From positions 1-22,270 of IMG/VR virus record IMGVR_UViG_3300031566_000404: a stretch of 22,270 nucleotides of DNA. The stretch is one strand, 5' to 3'. This stretch comes from a virus. Numbering within the stretch: position 1 is the stretch's first letter; each line of letters begins with the position of its first letter. The notes beneath the pieces are model-generated. The model was given only the letters and a program-made list of their open reading frames with translations. It did not search any database and had not been told where the DNA came from. A program made the position numbers and the translations under genes. This document shows positions 15,845-22,228 of the stretch, in pieces.

Positions 15845-16441
15845 ATGCCGCTAGTCTGGGTCGACGAAAACGGAGATGACCAGTACGTCGGGGTCATGAA
15901 GCTCGGGGGCGGCCTGACCATGACCGACCTGGGCGACGGCGTCTGGGAGCTTGCCTCTACCGGCGGTTCGGCTTCCGGCTCGGGTTCCGGGTCGGCTTCG
16001 GGTGGTTCGGGGTCGGCTTCGGGTGGGTCCGGATCGGCTTCGGGCAGCAGTTCAAGCGGCCCCACGGGCTCGGGCAGCAGTTCAAGCGGCCCCACGGGCT
16101 CGGGCAGCAGTTCAAGCGGCCCCACGGGCTCGGGCAGCAGTTCAAGCGGCCCCACGGGCTCGGGCAGCAGTTCAAGCGGCCCCACGGGCTCCGCTTCGGG
16201 CTCCGCTACCGGCTCGGGCAGCGGGCCTCCCGAACCAGGCTTTTACTGCATATGGCAGGATGTCTGGATCGGGAAACTGAATTGTCCCGGCGACCCCACC
16301 ACCTCGATGGCCCAGGGCTGCGTTTATTACTACGATCGCCCGGCGGAGGAAGAATGCGAGAATTCTCTGCCGGACTCATCGAAAATTCGCTACGCCGGAC
16401 CGTATGAGGACGCGATGGACTGTGATATGGGATGCTTCTAA
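15845..16441 (+). CDS. Ser/Gly/Pro/Thr-rich repeat fibre-like protein with six-cysteine domain
   Basis: This 198-residue protein has three parts. Residues 1-37 form a small folded N-terminus (MPLVWVDENGDDQYVGVMKL, then GDGVWELAS) of a type seen at the start of fibre proteins. Residues about 38-135 are low complexity, first Gly-Ser-Ala rich, then five copies of SGSSSSGPTG (about 66-115). The C-terminal 65 residues hold six Cys (FYC, LNC, QGC, EEC, MDC, GCF), which would suit disulfides or metal binding, plus the landmarks VYYYDRP and YAGPYEDAMD. The mucin-like middle could be an O-glycosylated stalk and the Cys domain a tip. A strong site (GGGAGAGGG) precedes the ATG. It lies just upstream of the modification genes. 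Confidence 0.75.
   Translation: MPLVWVDENGDDQYVGVMKLGGGLTMTDLGDGVWELASTGGSASGSGSGSASGGSGSASGGSGSASGSSSSGPTGSGSSSSGPTGSGSSSSGPTGSGSSSSGPTGSGSSSSGPTGSASGSATGSGSGPPEPGFYCIWQDVWIGKLNCPGDPTTSMAQGCVYYYDRPAEEECENSLPDSSKIRYAGPYEDAMDCDMGCF
16040..16189 (+). repeat. Five identical 30-bp coding tandem repeats
   Basis: The unit runs from TCGGGCAGCAGTTCAAGC to GGCCCCACGGGC and repeats without a single difference at 16040, 16070, 16100, 16130 and 16160. Identity at silent positions indicates a recent expansion. Each unit adds SGSSSSGPTG to the fibre-like protein, so copy number changes would alter stalk length without changing the frame. Confidence 0.95.
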
Positions 16442-16453
16442 TAGGAGGATGCG

Positions 16454-16873
16454 ATGATGCCGGTTGATTGCACTTACGCGCGGAGGACGCGCAGGCATCC
16501 GACGATCGGTTGCACCATGAACGCCTGTACGCTCGCAGAGGCGGCAGGCGGCCATCGAGGGGTTTACGTGCCGCACTCGCACTGCGCGACGTGCGCCGGC
16601 ACCGACGACGGCGCAAGCCACGTCAGCAGGGTGATTGACGCGGCGCTCGCGCGCCGGATCGCGTTCGACTGGAACCGCGAGGTCGCGTGCGAGACGTGCG
16701 GCGGCCCGACGTTGACCCTTGATAAAGCTATCGAGGCGCTGAAGGCCCGTGACGCGCAGAAGGCGCAGGACGCCCTGGTGCGTGCGGTGGAGTCGGGCGG
16801 GATGCCCCAGGCGCAGGCCGAGGCGCTTGCCGAAGCTCATTTCGGTGGCGCTCCCGTCGAGGCGCCCGCATGA
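16454..16873 (+). CDS. Cys-rich putative zinc-binding protein, unknown
   Basis: This 139-residue protein (or 138 if the ATG at 16457 is used; AGGAGG at 16443-16448 suits both) has seven Cys in the first 82 residues: C6, C20, C25, C44, C47, C79 and C82. CATC and CETC form two Cys-x2-Cys pairs that could hold zinc. The rest is helical and ends in a low-complexity Ala/Glu segment (AQKAQDALVRAVESGGMPQAQAEALAE). No membrane segment is seen. It lies between the fibre gene and the glycosyltransferase gene, with which it shares ATGA. The glycosyltransferase has its own Cys-x2-Cys near its start, so the two may be functionally linked. No function is assigned. Confidence 0.65.
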   Translation: MMPVDCTYARRTRRHPTIGCTMNACTLAEAAGGHRGVYVPHSHCATCAGTDDGASHVSRVIDAALARRIAFDWNREVACETCGGPTLTLDKAIEALKARDAQKAQDALVRAVESGGMPQAQAEALAEAHFGGAPVEAPA

Positions 16874-17925
16874 CGGCATTAAGCGAACGCATCCGCGAGG
16901 CCGCCGCCCATCCGAAACCCCGGCGGGACCTCCGTAATTGCGGCACCTGCAAGGAACGGATGCTGGCCAAGATGCGAATTGATGTCGTGGCGCAGCGGGC
17001 AGCCGGATTTGAGGGTCGGATCGTCGTCGTCATGCCGGTGCGGAATGAGGGCGTCAAGGCGGTCGAAACCGTCCGCCAGCTTCGCGCCATGAAGGCCCCC
17101 GGAACGCATCTTCATTTTGCCGTCGTGGATGACGGCTCGACGGACCGCTGTTGCGAGATTTTCAAGCCGGCGCGCGATTGCACCGTCTGGCGCAACGTGG
17201 AACCGATGGGCCAGGGCGTCGCGCGCAATCTGGGCGTGCTCGCGCAGGAGGCCGATGCGTATCTTTCTATCGATGCTCATATAGAGATCGGCCCACATGA
17301 TGCCGAAAAGCTGGCCGTGCTCGCCGAAGAGTCCGGCGGCGTCGTCGGATGTCTTTCCGGGAGCCTGGCCAACAGAAAGAACTTCCGCGGGTGCGGCCAC
17401 CGATGGGAGCGCAAACCGAATCCGGTGGGTCGCGCGATCATGGGCAGCGTCTGGAATTATCACCGCGTTGACACGCGCGCGCTCATCCCGGTCCACCGTC
17501 ATGCCGGCGCCTGCTATGCGTTCACGCGAAAGACCTATGACCGCTTCGGCGGGTTCGGCGAGACGCGGGGCCTGTACGGGTTCTTCGAGCGGGACCTGGC
17601 GGTGCGCTGCCGGTTCACGGGCGTCCCGCAACTGGTGTACCCCGATGCCCTGGCCTGGCACTGGTATCGCAAAAACCGGCCCTACCGCATGACGGGACTC
17701 GGCTACTGGCAAGGGTACGTTGAGAGTCTCCGGACCACCTTTCGGCCGGATGTATGGAAGCGGGTGTTTGAGCCCGCGGCGCGGCGGACAAACGACAGCC
17801 GTCTTCACGACCCGGTCCTCGATTGGATGCTTCGCGACCCACGGCTCCTGATTCTCCAGGCTGATTTTGAGCGGAAGAAGGTCGTTTCGGATGAGGAGGT
17901 CCTGGGGTGGCTCGGCCTGACCTGA
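16870..17925 (+). CDS. Glycosyltransferase, GT2 fold, polypeptide GalNAc-transferase-like motifs
   Basis: This 351-residue protein is a GT-A fold glycosyltransferase. After an N-terminal 48 residues with NCGTCKERM (C24, C27), it contains VVVMPVRNEG (52-61), the nucleotide-binding VVDDGSTDR (85-93) and LSIDAHIEI (132-140). The DxH motif in place of DxD is the metal site of eukaryotic polypeptide GalNAc transferases, and GACYAFTR, FGGFGETRGLYGFFERD (225-242) and HWYRKNRPY (264-272) match the order of that family's acceptor region. I infer transfer of a sugar onto Ser/Thr, perhaps of the Ser/Thr-rich fibre protein nearby. The donor and acceptor are not shown. It starts in the stop of the previous gene and overlaps the methyltransferase gene by 19 bases. 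Confidence 0.85.
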   Translation: MTALSERIREAAAHPKPRRDLRNCGTCKERMLAKMRIDVVAQRAAGFEGRIVVVMPVRNEGVKAVETVRQLRAMKAPGTHLHFAVVDDGSTDRCCEIFKPARDCTVWRNVEPMGQGVARNLGVLAQEADAYLSIDAHIEIGPHDAEKLAVLAEESGGVVGCLSGSLANRKNFRGCGHRWERKPNPVGRAIMGSVWNYHRVDTRALIPVHRHAGACYAFTRKTYDRFGGFGETRGLYGFFERDLAVRCRFTGVPQLVYPDALAWHWYRKNRPYRMTGLGYWQGYVESLRTTFRPDVWKRVFEPAARRTNDSRLHDPVLDWMLRDPRLLILQADFERKKVVSDEEVLGWLGLT

Positions 17926-18530
17926 CCTATATCGACCAATACTATGGGTACGCCGCTGACCTGATGGGGCAGGCGCCGTGCGTCATTGAGGTCGGCACAT
18001 CGAGCCTTCATGCGACAGCGGCTCTCCGCAAAACCTGGCCCCTGGGGCGCTATGCGCTCTTCGAGGCGGACCCGGGCGCCTACGCGCACCTGGCTGCGCT
18101 CGACCTGCCGGACGGAGTGACGGCCCATCATGCAGCTCTGGCCGACGCAGACGGGCAGGCTCGGTTTCATCGGTCGAAGCGCGCGAGCGCCAACAGCCTG
18201 TTCAAGGGCGTCGCAACCGACGAAACGGTGACGGTCGAGGGCGTGCGGCTGTCGACGATGATGGGAGTAGCCGGGTTCGAGATGCTCGACCTCTTGCTCC
18301 TGAACTGCGAGGGGGGCGAGGTCTACGCCCTGGCCGAGCTCGTGAAACGGCCGGAACTGACGGAGCGCGTGAAGCAGGTCTGCGTGAGTTTCCACTGTTG
18401 CCACGTCCACCATTACCCGCCGGTCCTGCGGGATGTCCTGCTCGATGCACTCCGATGGGCCTATGAGGTCACGCCGCTGCGCTGTCGCGAATACGATTAC
18501 TGGTTGCTGACCTGGGAGGAGGGCCCCTGA
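17907..18530 (+). CDS. FkbM-like SAM-dependent methyltransferase
   Basis: This 207-residue protein has the Rossmann-type layout of the FkbM family: the SAM-binding strand VIEVGTSSLHATAAL (26-40), the acidic strand-end FEADPGAYAHL (52-62), and the family's LLLNCEGGEVYAL (130-142), which corresponds to the usual 'KIDVEGAE'. FkbM-type enzymes usually O-methylate sugars or polyketides. It starts with GTG at 17907 behind GAGGAGG (17893-17899) and overlaps the glycosyltransferase gene by 19 bases, so the two are coupled. I infer that it methylates the sugar added by its neighbour. N replaces the usual Asp in the NCEGGE motif, so activity is uncertain. Confidence 0.85.
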   Translation: MARPDLTYIDQYYGYAADLMGQAPCVIEVGTSSLHATAALRKTWPLGRYALFEADPGAYAHLAALDLPDGVTAHHAALADADGQARFHRSKRASANSLFKGVATDETVTVEGVRLSTMMGVAGFEMLDLLLLNCEGGEVYALAELVKRPELTERVKQVCVSFHCCHVHHYPPVLRDVLLDALRWAYEVTPLRCREYDYWLLTWEEGP

Positions 18531-19837
18531 TGCACATCTATGACCTCTGCCTTATCAATCCGCCGAAGCCGTACCTGGTGAACCCGCACGCGCAGGCGCC
18601 GCTGGGCCTCCTCTATCTGGCGGCGGCGGCCGAGACGAACGGGGCTCTCGTCCGCATCGTCAATCTCGCCGGGGCTGGTATGGAGGCTGCGCGCTGGCGC
18701 ATTCCGCGCGCGAACATCTACGGCATCACAGGCACCTATCTGGACGTCGAGGCCGTGAACGCGGTGGCCCGCGCGATCAAGGCGCGATACGGCAGCGATC
18801 GCCATGTGATGGTCGGCGGACCGATCGCACTGTCGGCGAACGAGCTGGACCGCGACGCGATTGACCTGGTCGTGGTCGGAGAGGGCGAAGGGGTTGTGCA
18901 GAGCATCACGAGCGACGACGGCTGGAACTATTACGATAGCTATATTTCCGGTGTCCCCGCCGACATAAACGCCCTGGCGCTGCCCGCCCGCCACCTCTGG
19001 CCCGGACCGTTCGGCGGCAACGTATTCATCGGCGGCACAAACTATTTCGGGGGCGGCTCCGCGACGCTGCTTACCTCCCGGGGCTGCCCCTACTCCTGTG
19101 CGTTCTGCGCGGGGCCCGCCCTCCGCGCGAGCGTGAAGGTGCGGTTCCGCGAACCGGGCAGCGTCGTTGCCGAAATGGAGTCCCTCGTCACGGACTACGG
19201 CGTGCGGCAATACCGCCTGTCGGACGAACATTTCACTTGTAGCCGCGAGCACGTCGAGAGTATCTGCGCGGGCATCCGGGCAAGCACTATCCTGAAGCAC
19301 GGCGCGGATCTGGCCTGGCGCGCCTCGATCGCGGTGAATCCGCACGACCTCGAGCTCTTCGGCACGCTCCGTTCCGCCGGTTGCCGCGAGGTGGCGCTCG
19401 GAGTCGAATCGGCGGACCCCGTCGTCCTCAATCTCATCGCGCGCAAGGGCGATCCGTTCGACGCGCGCGAGGCACTGAAAAACGCACGGACCGCCGGCCT
19501 CCGGACCAAGGCGCTGTTGATGGTGGGCCTGCCTGGGACATTGCCGATAACCGGCAGGCTCAATGCCGAGTTCATTCGAGCGGATGTGGCCGACGCGATC
19601 GCCATCACGGCCTTTACGCCGATACCCGGCTGCGCTATCGCGAGGGACCCCGAGAAGTACGGCTGCCGCCTCATCTCCGAGCGCGTGAAGCGGAGCTTAT
19701 GCGCCTACGGCCCGGACGGCCTGAATGCAATCGAACCGGCCATAGAAATCGACGGTATGCCGGATGCCGAGTTCGCCCGCCAGATGCGCGAGACGATCGC
19801 GGCGGCATCGGGGGCGGGATTGTTGGGGAAGGGATAA
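18530..19837 (+). CDS. Radical SAM enzyme, BchE-like with N-terminal cobalamin-type domain
   Basis: This 435-residue protein has the INPP motif near residue 10, a Rossmann-like N-terminal domain (GGPIALSANE, LVVVGEGEGVV near 115-123), and the radical SAM cluster motif CPYSCAFC (C186, C190, C193; Cx3Cx2C). GVESADPVVL and MVGLPGTLPITGR are typical later elements. BchE-like enzymes often methylate or rearrange unactivated carbons. The DxHxxG cobalamin-ligand motif is not visible, so B12 binding is doubtful. The start overlaps the methyltransferase stop by one base (TGATG). It is the last of three coupled enzyme genes, and I infer a role in building or altering the same product. The substrate is unknown. 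Confidence 0.85.
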   Translation: MHIYDLCLINPPKPYLVNPHAQAPLGLLYLAAAAETNGALVRIVNLAGAGMEAARWRIPRANIYGITGTYLDVEAVNAVARAIKARYGSDRHVMVGGPIALSANELDRDAIDLVVVGEGEGVVQSITSDDGWNYYDSYISGVPADINALALPARHLWPGPFGGNVFIGGTNYFGGGSATLLTSRGCPYSCAFCAGPALRASVKVRFREPGSVVAEMESLVTDYGVRQYRLSDEHFTCSREHVESICAGIRASTILKHGADLAWRASIAVNPHDLELFGTLRSAGCREVALGVESADPVVLNLIARKGDPFDAREALKNARTAGLRTKALLMVGLPGTLPITGRLNAEFIRADVADAIAITAFTPIPGCAIARDPEKYGCRLISERVKRSLCAYGPDGLNAIEPAIEIDGMPDAEFARQMRETIAAASGAGLLGKG

Positions 19838-19841
19838 GACG

Positions 19842-20060
19842 ATGGCGGTACAAGACAGACTGACGCGGAGCCTTGAGGTGATTGAAGCCACGCGCGACCT
19901 GGCGCGGCTGCTCCTGGACCTTCTGGGCCGGGACGACTGGCCGCGGCTTGAGGGCCATATTCGCACATGCCTCGCCCGTGCGGGCCTCGAGGATGCTTTC
20001 GTAAACTTCGTCGCCGGGATAACAAGCGATACCTTGAAGAAGAAAGGGATTGCGCCATGA
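19842..20060 (+). CDS. Small helical protein, unknown
   Basis: This 72-residue protein is mostly helical: MAVQDRLTRSLEVIEATRDL is followed by LARLLLDLLGRDDWPRLEGHI and a short tail ending in TLKKKGIAP. It is not clearly membrane-bound. The ATG at 19842 follows AAGGG; an in-frame ATG at 19764 lies within the radical SAM gene and gives a low-complexity Arg-rich leader, so it was discarded. Its end overlaps the next gene (ATGA), which supports translation. No family is recognised. Confidence 0.55.
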   Translation: MAVQDRLTRSLEVIEATRDLARLLLDLLGRDDWPRLEGHIRTCLARAGLEDAFVNFVAGITSDTLKKKGIAP

Positions 20061-20389
20061 CGGAACAGGCAACCATCAACCGGCCGGCGCGTGAGTGCCA
20101 GTCCGTCATGGACATGAAAATCGAGGCTTCAATCGGCAGGATCGAGGAATCCGTGAAAGGTCTTAAACATTCCGTGGACGAACTTCGCAACGACCTGCAT
20201 GGGCGCGAGGACGCGGATAAAGCCATTATGGTACAGCTGAACGCCATCTCGCAGCGCCTGACGATTCTGGAAACGACGCAGCGGGATGACCGCGAGGCGG
20301 CCAAGCGGTGGATGGCGTGGTGGGCGACGCTGTCGCCAGTACTGGGCGCGGCGGCCGCATGGATGTTGATGCGGTTCTTTGGCGGGTAA
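20057..20389 (+). CDS. XhlA-like coiled-coil protein with C-terminal membrane anchor
   Basis: This 110-residue protein has a polar N-terminal part, then a long helical segment with heptad-like spacing (IGRIEESVKGLKHSVDELRND, about residues 26-46, and MVQLNAISQRLTILETTQRD, about 58-77). A single hydrophobic segment (WMAWWATLSPVLGAAAAWML) comes near the C-terminus, followed by RFFGG. That layout recalls the XhlA/haemolysin group of phage lysis accessory proteins, in which a cytoplasmic coiled coil is held at the membrane. The start overlaps the previous stop. I propose a holin-accessory role, at low certainty. Confidence 0.6.
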   Translation: MTEQATINRPARECQSVMDMKIEASIGRIEESVKGLKHSVDELRNDLHGREDADKAIMVQLNAISQRLTILETTQRDDREAAKRWMAWWATLSPVLGAAAAWMLMRFFGG

Positions 20390-20410
20390 GGCCACGGAGG
20401 CGAAGAAGCC

Positions 20411-20665
20411 ATGAAAAACCTGAATGAGATATGGCATATCGCGTTGCGCTTTTTCAACAACCTCAAGGCATGGTTCGTGAGTATCGAGGTCCATAACCGG
20501 AGCATGACCGTCGAGACGCTCATCATTATCAACGACGTGCTCATGGACGGCATCGAACACGGCGGCGACGCGCACGCGAAACAGGCGGTGCAGCGTATCG
20601 CGGAATTGCGGGACGTCGAGCCGGAGCTCCACGCCCTGCTTGTGAAGAAAGGGTTCGCCAAATGA
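20411..20665 (+). CDS. Small protein of the lysis-type cluster, unknown
   Basis: This 84-residue protein is soluble-looking, with an amphipathic start (MKNLNEIWHIALRFFNNLKA) and two further helices containing NRSMTVETLIIINDVLMDGI and AVQRIAELRDVEPELHALLV. GGAGG (20396-20400) precedes the ATG by ten bases, and its stop overlaps the next start (ATGA). I see no catalytic motif. The two small membrane proteins around it suggest a shared membrane-related role. Confidence 0.55.
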   Translation: MKNLNEIWHIALRFFNNLKAWFVSIEVHNRSMTVETLIIINDVLMDGIEHGGDAHAKQAVQRIAELRDVEPELHALLVKKGFAK

Positions 20666-20862
20666 CCTGGCGGCTGATTGTGGGTCTGCTCATGTTGGCG
20701 GTCCCACTGTGGGCCACACTGAGTTGCGGAGTGTGGCTTCTGTGGCACATGGCGTATATCTCTGACGCCGGCACTCGCAGGCGGCGACTCGTAGTGTTTG
20801 GCGTCGGTTGGCTTGTGGTTAGCGCCTGGACGGCAGGCGGCATTCTGTTCGTGGTGCTGTAA
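20662..20862 (+). CDS. Two-helix membrane protein, holin-like candidate
   Basis: This 66-residue protein has two hydrophobic segments (about residues 5-29: LIVGLLMLAVPLWATLSCGV and the following WLLWHM; and about 43-64: VVFGVGWLVVSAWTAGGILF) separated by a basic DAGTRRRR loop, which places the loop in the cytoplasm. Small size and two membrane segments fit a class II-type holin, though many unrelated small phage proteins share this layout. It overlaps the previous gene by four bases. I cannot tell whether it or the gene at 21868 is the true holin. Confidence 0.55.
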   Translation: MTWRLIVGLLMLAVPLWATLSCGVWLLWHMAYISDAGTRRRRLVVFGVGWLVVSAWTAGGILFVVL

Positions 20863-20879
20863 GCAGAAGGAGAAGTGAA

Positions 20880-21203
20880 ATGAGAAAGCTGTCTATCGTT
20901 TTGGCCCTGATTGCCCTGGTCATCCTGTCCGGTTGCGGGTTTTTGAAGGAACAGGTTACGCCCCGAGTGCAAGAGGGATTGCTTCGGCTCGACACCGAAG
21001 TGCAAATGGCCCGTGCGACCGGCGAGGCGCTGGTCGAGGCGCCGGAAACCGTCTCCGACGCCGAGAAGAAACAGTTCCGTGAACGGCTGAAACTGGTCAA
21101 CGACATCACCTACATTCTCAATGTGCTCGTCGGAAACTACGACATGTCGGGACTCCTGGAAGGAGTATCAGCGGACCCGGCGGCGGACGCGGTTATTGAG
21201 TGA
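20880..21203 (+). CDS. Small lipoprotein, possible spanin component
   Basis: This 107-residue protein has a classic lipoprotein signal: MRK, a hydrophobic core LSIVLALIALVIL, and the lipobox LSGC with Cys19 as the lipidated residue. The mature part is helical and charged (QEGLLRLDTEVQMARATGEA, AEKKQFRERLKLVNDI). It would be anchored in the inner or outer membrane of a diderm host; residue 20 is Gly, not Asp, so outer-membrane sorting is plausible. AAGGAGAAG precedes the ATG. Its place in a cluster of membrane proteins suits an outer-membrane spanin, but no inner-membrane partner is identified with certainty. Confidence 0.65.
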   Translation: MRKLSIVLALIALVILSGCGFLKEQVTPRVQEGLLRLDTEVQMARATGEALVEAPETVSDAEKKQFRERLKLVNDITYILNVLVGNYDMSGLLEGVSADPAADAVIE

Positions 21204-21210
21204 GGCGGGA

Positions 21211-21423
21211 ATGATGACGCGAGCGGAACGCAGACGCCGAACGGAGACGGTTCACCAGCGTAGACGCGAGCAGTTGCGAAGGCTGACTTGTTTTCCTGAC
21301 TTCGACTATGGGCCTGTGTTTCTGGAGACATACACGCGGTGCAGTTGCTTTATGTGCGGGAATCCCCGACGGCACTGGGGACAACGGACGGTGCAGGAAC
21401 GGAGAGCGGAGACGACGGGATGA
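21211..21423 (+). CDS. Small basic protein with Cys-x2-Cys motif
   Basis: This 70-residue protein is very basic at its N-terminus (RAERRRRTETVHQRRREQLRR) and contains TRCSCFMCGNPRRHWGQRT (about residues 44-62). This 'CSCxxCGNPRRxxGxxTxxERR' segment recurs in small proteins of phages and prophages as I remember them. CSC and MC provide three Cys that could bind metal. The ATG at 21211 (or 21214) follows GAGGCGGG. It overlaps the next small gene by ATGA. A nucleic-acid binding role is plausible but unproven. Confidence 0.65.
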   Translation: MMTRAERRRRTETVHQRRREQLRRLTCFPDFDYGPVFLETYTRCSCFMCGNPRRHWGQRTVQERRAETTG

Positions 21424-21530
21424 ACGCAGTGCTGATGATTCTGCGCGGCGCGTGCCATGCGATAGGGCGCGGCCTGCGCGCTATACTCAACTTCGTGACG
21501 GGTGGTGCAGGCGACAGGCCCGTATCGTGA
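21420..21530 (+). CDS. Very small amphipathic peptide, unknown
   Basis: This 36-residue open frame begins with MNAVLMILRGACHAIGRGLR and ends in FVTGGAGDRPVS. It has an amphipathic or weakly hydrophobic helix and a Gly-rich tail. The start overlaps the previous stop (ATGA), which is the only support for translation; there is no separate ribosome binding site. Spontaneous open frames of this length are common, so it may not be real. Confidence 0.4.
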   Translation: MNAVLMILRGACHAIGRGLRAILNFVTGGAGDRPVS

Positions 21531-21548
21531 CCCTGTGGAGGCGAGCCC

Positions 21549-21866
21549 ATGATCAACACAATCATCGACTGGGTCCTGGCGAACCCAAAGGTGTTCACGC
21601 TGATGGGCGGCCTTGTGGTCGCCGTCTTTGAGGCGTTCCGTCAGCGAAAAAAGCGCCAGGCCACGGAGGATACGCTGGATGCCACGGTGAACTACATGCG
21701 CCGGCAGGGAATCGCCGAAAAGGATATCGTCCCGGCAACTGAGGCGATCCAAAGCCGGAGCCGGAAGAAAATGGCCATCGAACTTACCAAGGCGGGTATC
21801 CGGGTGGATACGGCCGCGAATCGGCAATGGCGGGATGAACAAGTCGCCAAGCTGAAAGGAGAATGA
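21549..21866 (+). CDS. Membrane-anchored helical protein, unknown
   Basis: This 105-residue protein has one hydrophobic N-terminal segment (FTLMGGLVVAVFEAF, about residues 16-30) and then a long charged helical part (RQRKKRQATEDTLDATVNYM, SRSRKKMAIELTKAG). The topology is compatible with an inner-membrane anchor, and an i-spanin-like role next to the lipoprotein gene is conceivable. GGAGG (21537-21541) precedes the ATG by seven bases. The stop lies one base before the next GTG. No family was recognised. Confidence 0.55.
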   Translation: MINTIIDWVLANPKVFTLMGGLVVAVFEAFRQRKKRQATEDTLDATVNYMRRQGIAEKDIVPATEAIQSRSRKKMAIELTKAGIRVDTAANRQWRDEQVAKLKGE

Positions 21867-21867
21867 C

Positions 21868-22098
21868 GTGAAAAACTTCCTGGCAAGACTCAGTTCCCGG
21901 CGGTTCTTGCTGGCGTTGGTGGCTTTGCTTGCGATGCTATTCGCCGGCGTCGGGGGTGCCGACGAGGAGATGCTCAAGACGATAGGCGGATACGTTATCG
22001 CTGCGCTCGGGATCTTCACCGGCTCCGAGACCGTCCTCGACGCAGTTCGAGCGAAGGCAGAGGCGGAGGCGGCGAAGCAGAAGAACAACACTGACTGA
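21868..22098 (+). CDS. Two-helix holin-like membrane protein
   Basis: This 76-residue protein starts with GTG behind AAGGAG (21856-21861). The sequence is a basic start (KNFLARLSSRRF), a first hydrophobic helix (LLALVALLAMLFAGVG), a short loop (GADEEML), a second helix (IGGYVIAALGIFTGSET) and a charged tail rich in Ala, Glu and Lys. The 'SRRFLLAL' start followed by two helices is common in small holin-like proteins of phages. It is the last gene before the terminator. A holin function is plausible but not demonstrated. Confidence 0.6.
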   Translation: MKNFLARLSSRRFLLALVALLAMLFAGVGGADEEMLKTIGGYVIAALGIFTGSETVLDAVRAKAEAEAAKQKNNTD

Positions 22099-22136
22099 AA
22101 AAACATTTTGAGTACTCCCGGCGGCAAACGCACAAC

Positions 22137-22178
22137 CCGTGTCCCTCCAAAGACTTGTGGGGGGCGCGGTTTTTTTTT
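22137..22178 (+). terminator. Rho-independent terminator closing the late cluster
   Basis: CCGTGTCCCTC (22137-22147) pairs with GGGGGGCGCGG (22159-22169) with three T-G wobbles, and is followed by nine T residues (22170-22178). It lies 38 bases after the last gene and ends the transcription unit. Confidence 0.85.
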
Positions 22179-22200
22179 CGGATTTCCCGGGATTTTTCGC

Positions 22201-22228
22201 TTGACTATTCCCATACATGTGGTATCAT
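22201..22228 (+). promoter_or_regulatory. Sigma70-like promoter for a gene beyond the window
   Basis: TTGACT (22201-22206) and TATCAT (22223-22228) are separated by 16 bases, close to the consensus for a -35/-10 pair. The AT-rich region contains ACATGT (22215-22220) and CATATATG (22226-22233) palindromes, which could be operator half-sites. No coding start is seen before the window end, although GGAGG occurs at 22259-22263. Confidence 0.6.

Noticed and set aside
14346-16189. CRISPR array as an explanation for the repeats at 14346 and 16040
   Set aside because: Both are contiguous tandem repeats with no unique spacers, and no cas gene is present.
15845-16441. Diversity-generating retroelement acting on the fibre gene
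   Set aside because: No reverse transcriptase and no second, adenine-rich template copy is visible in the window.
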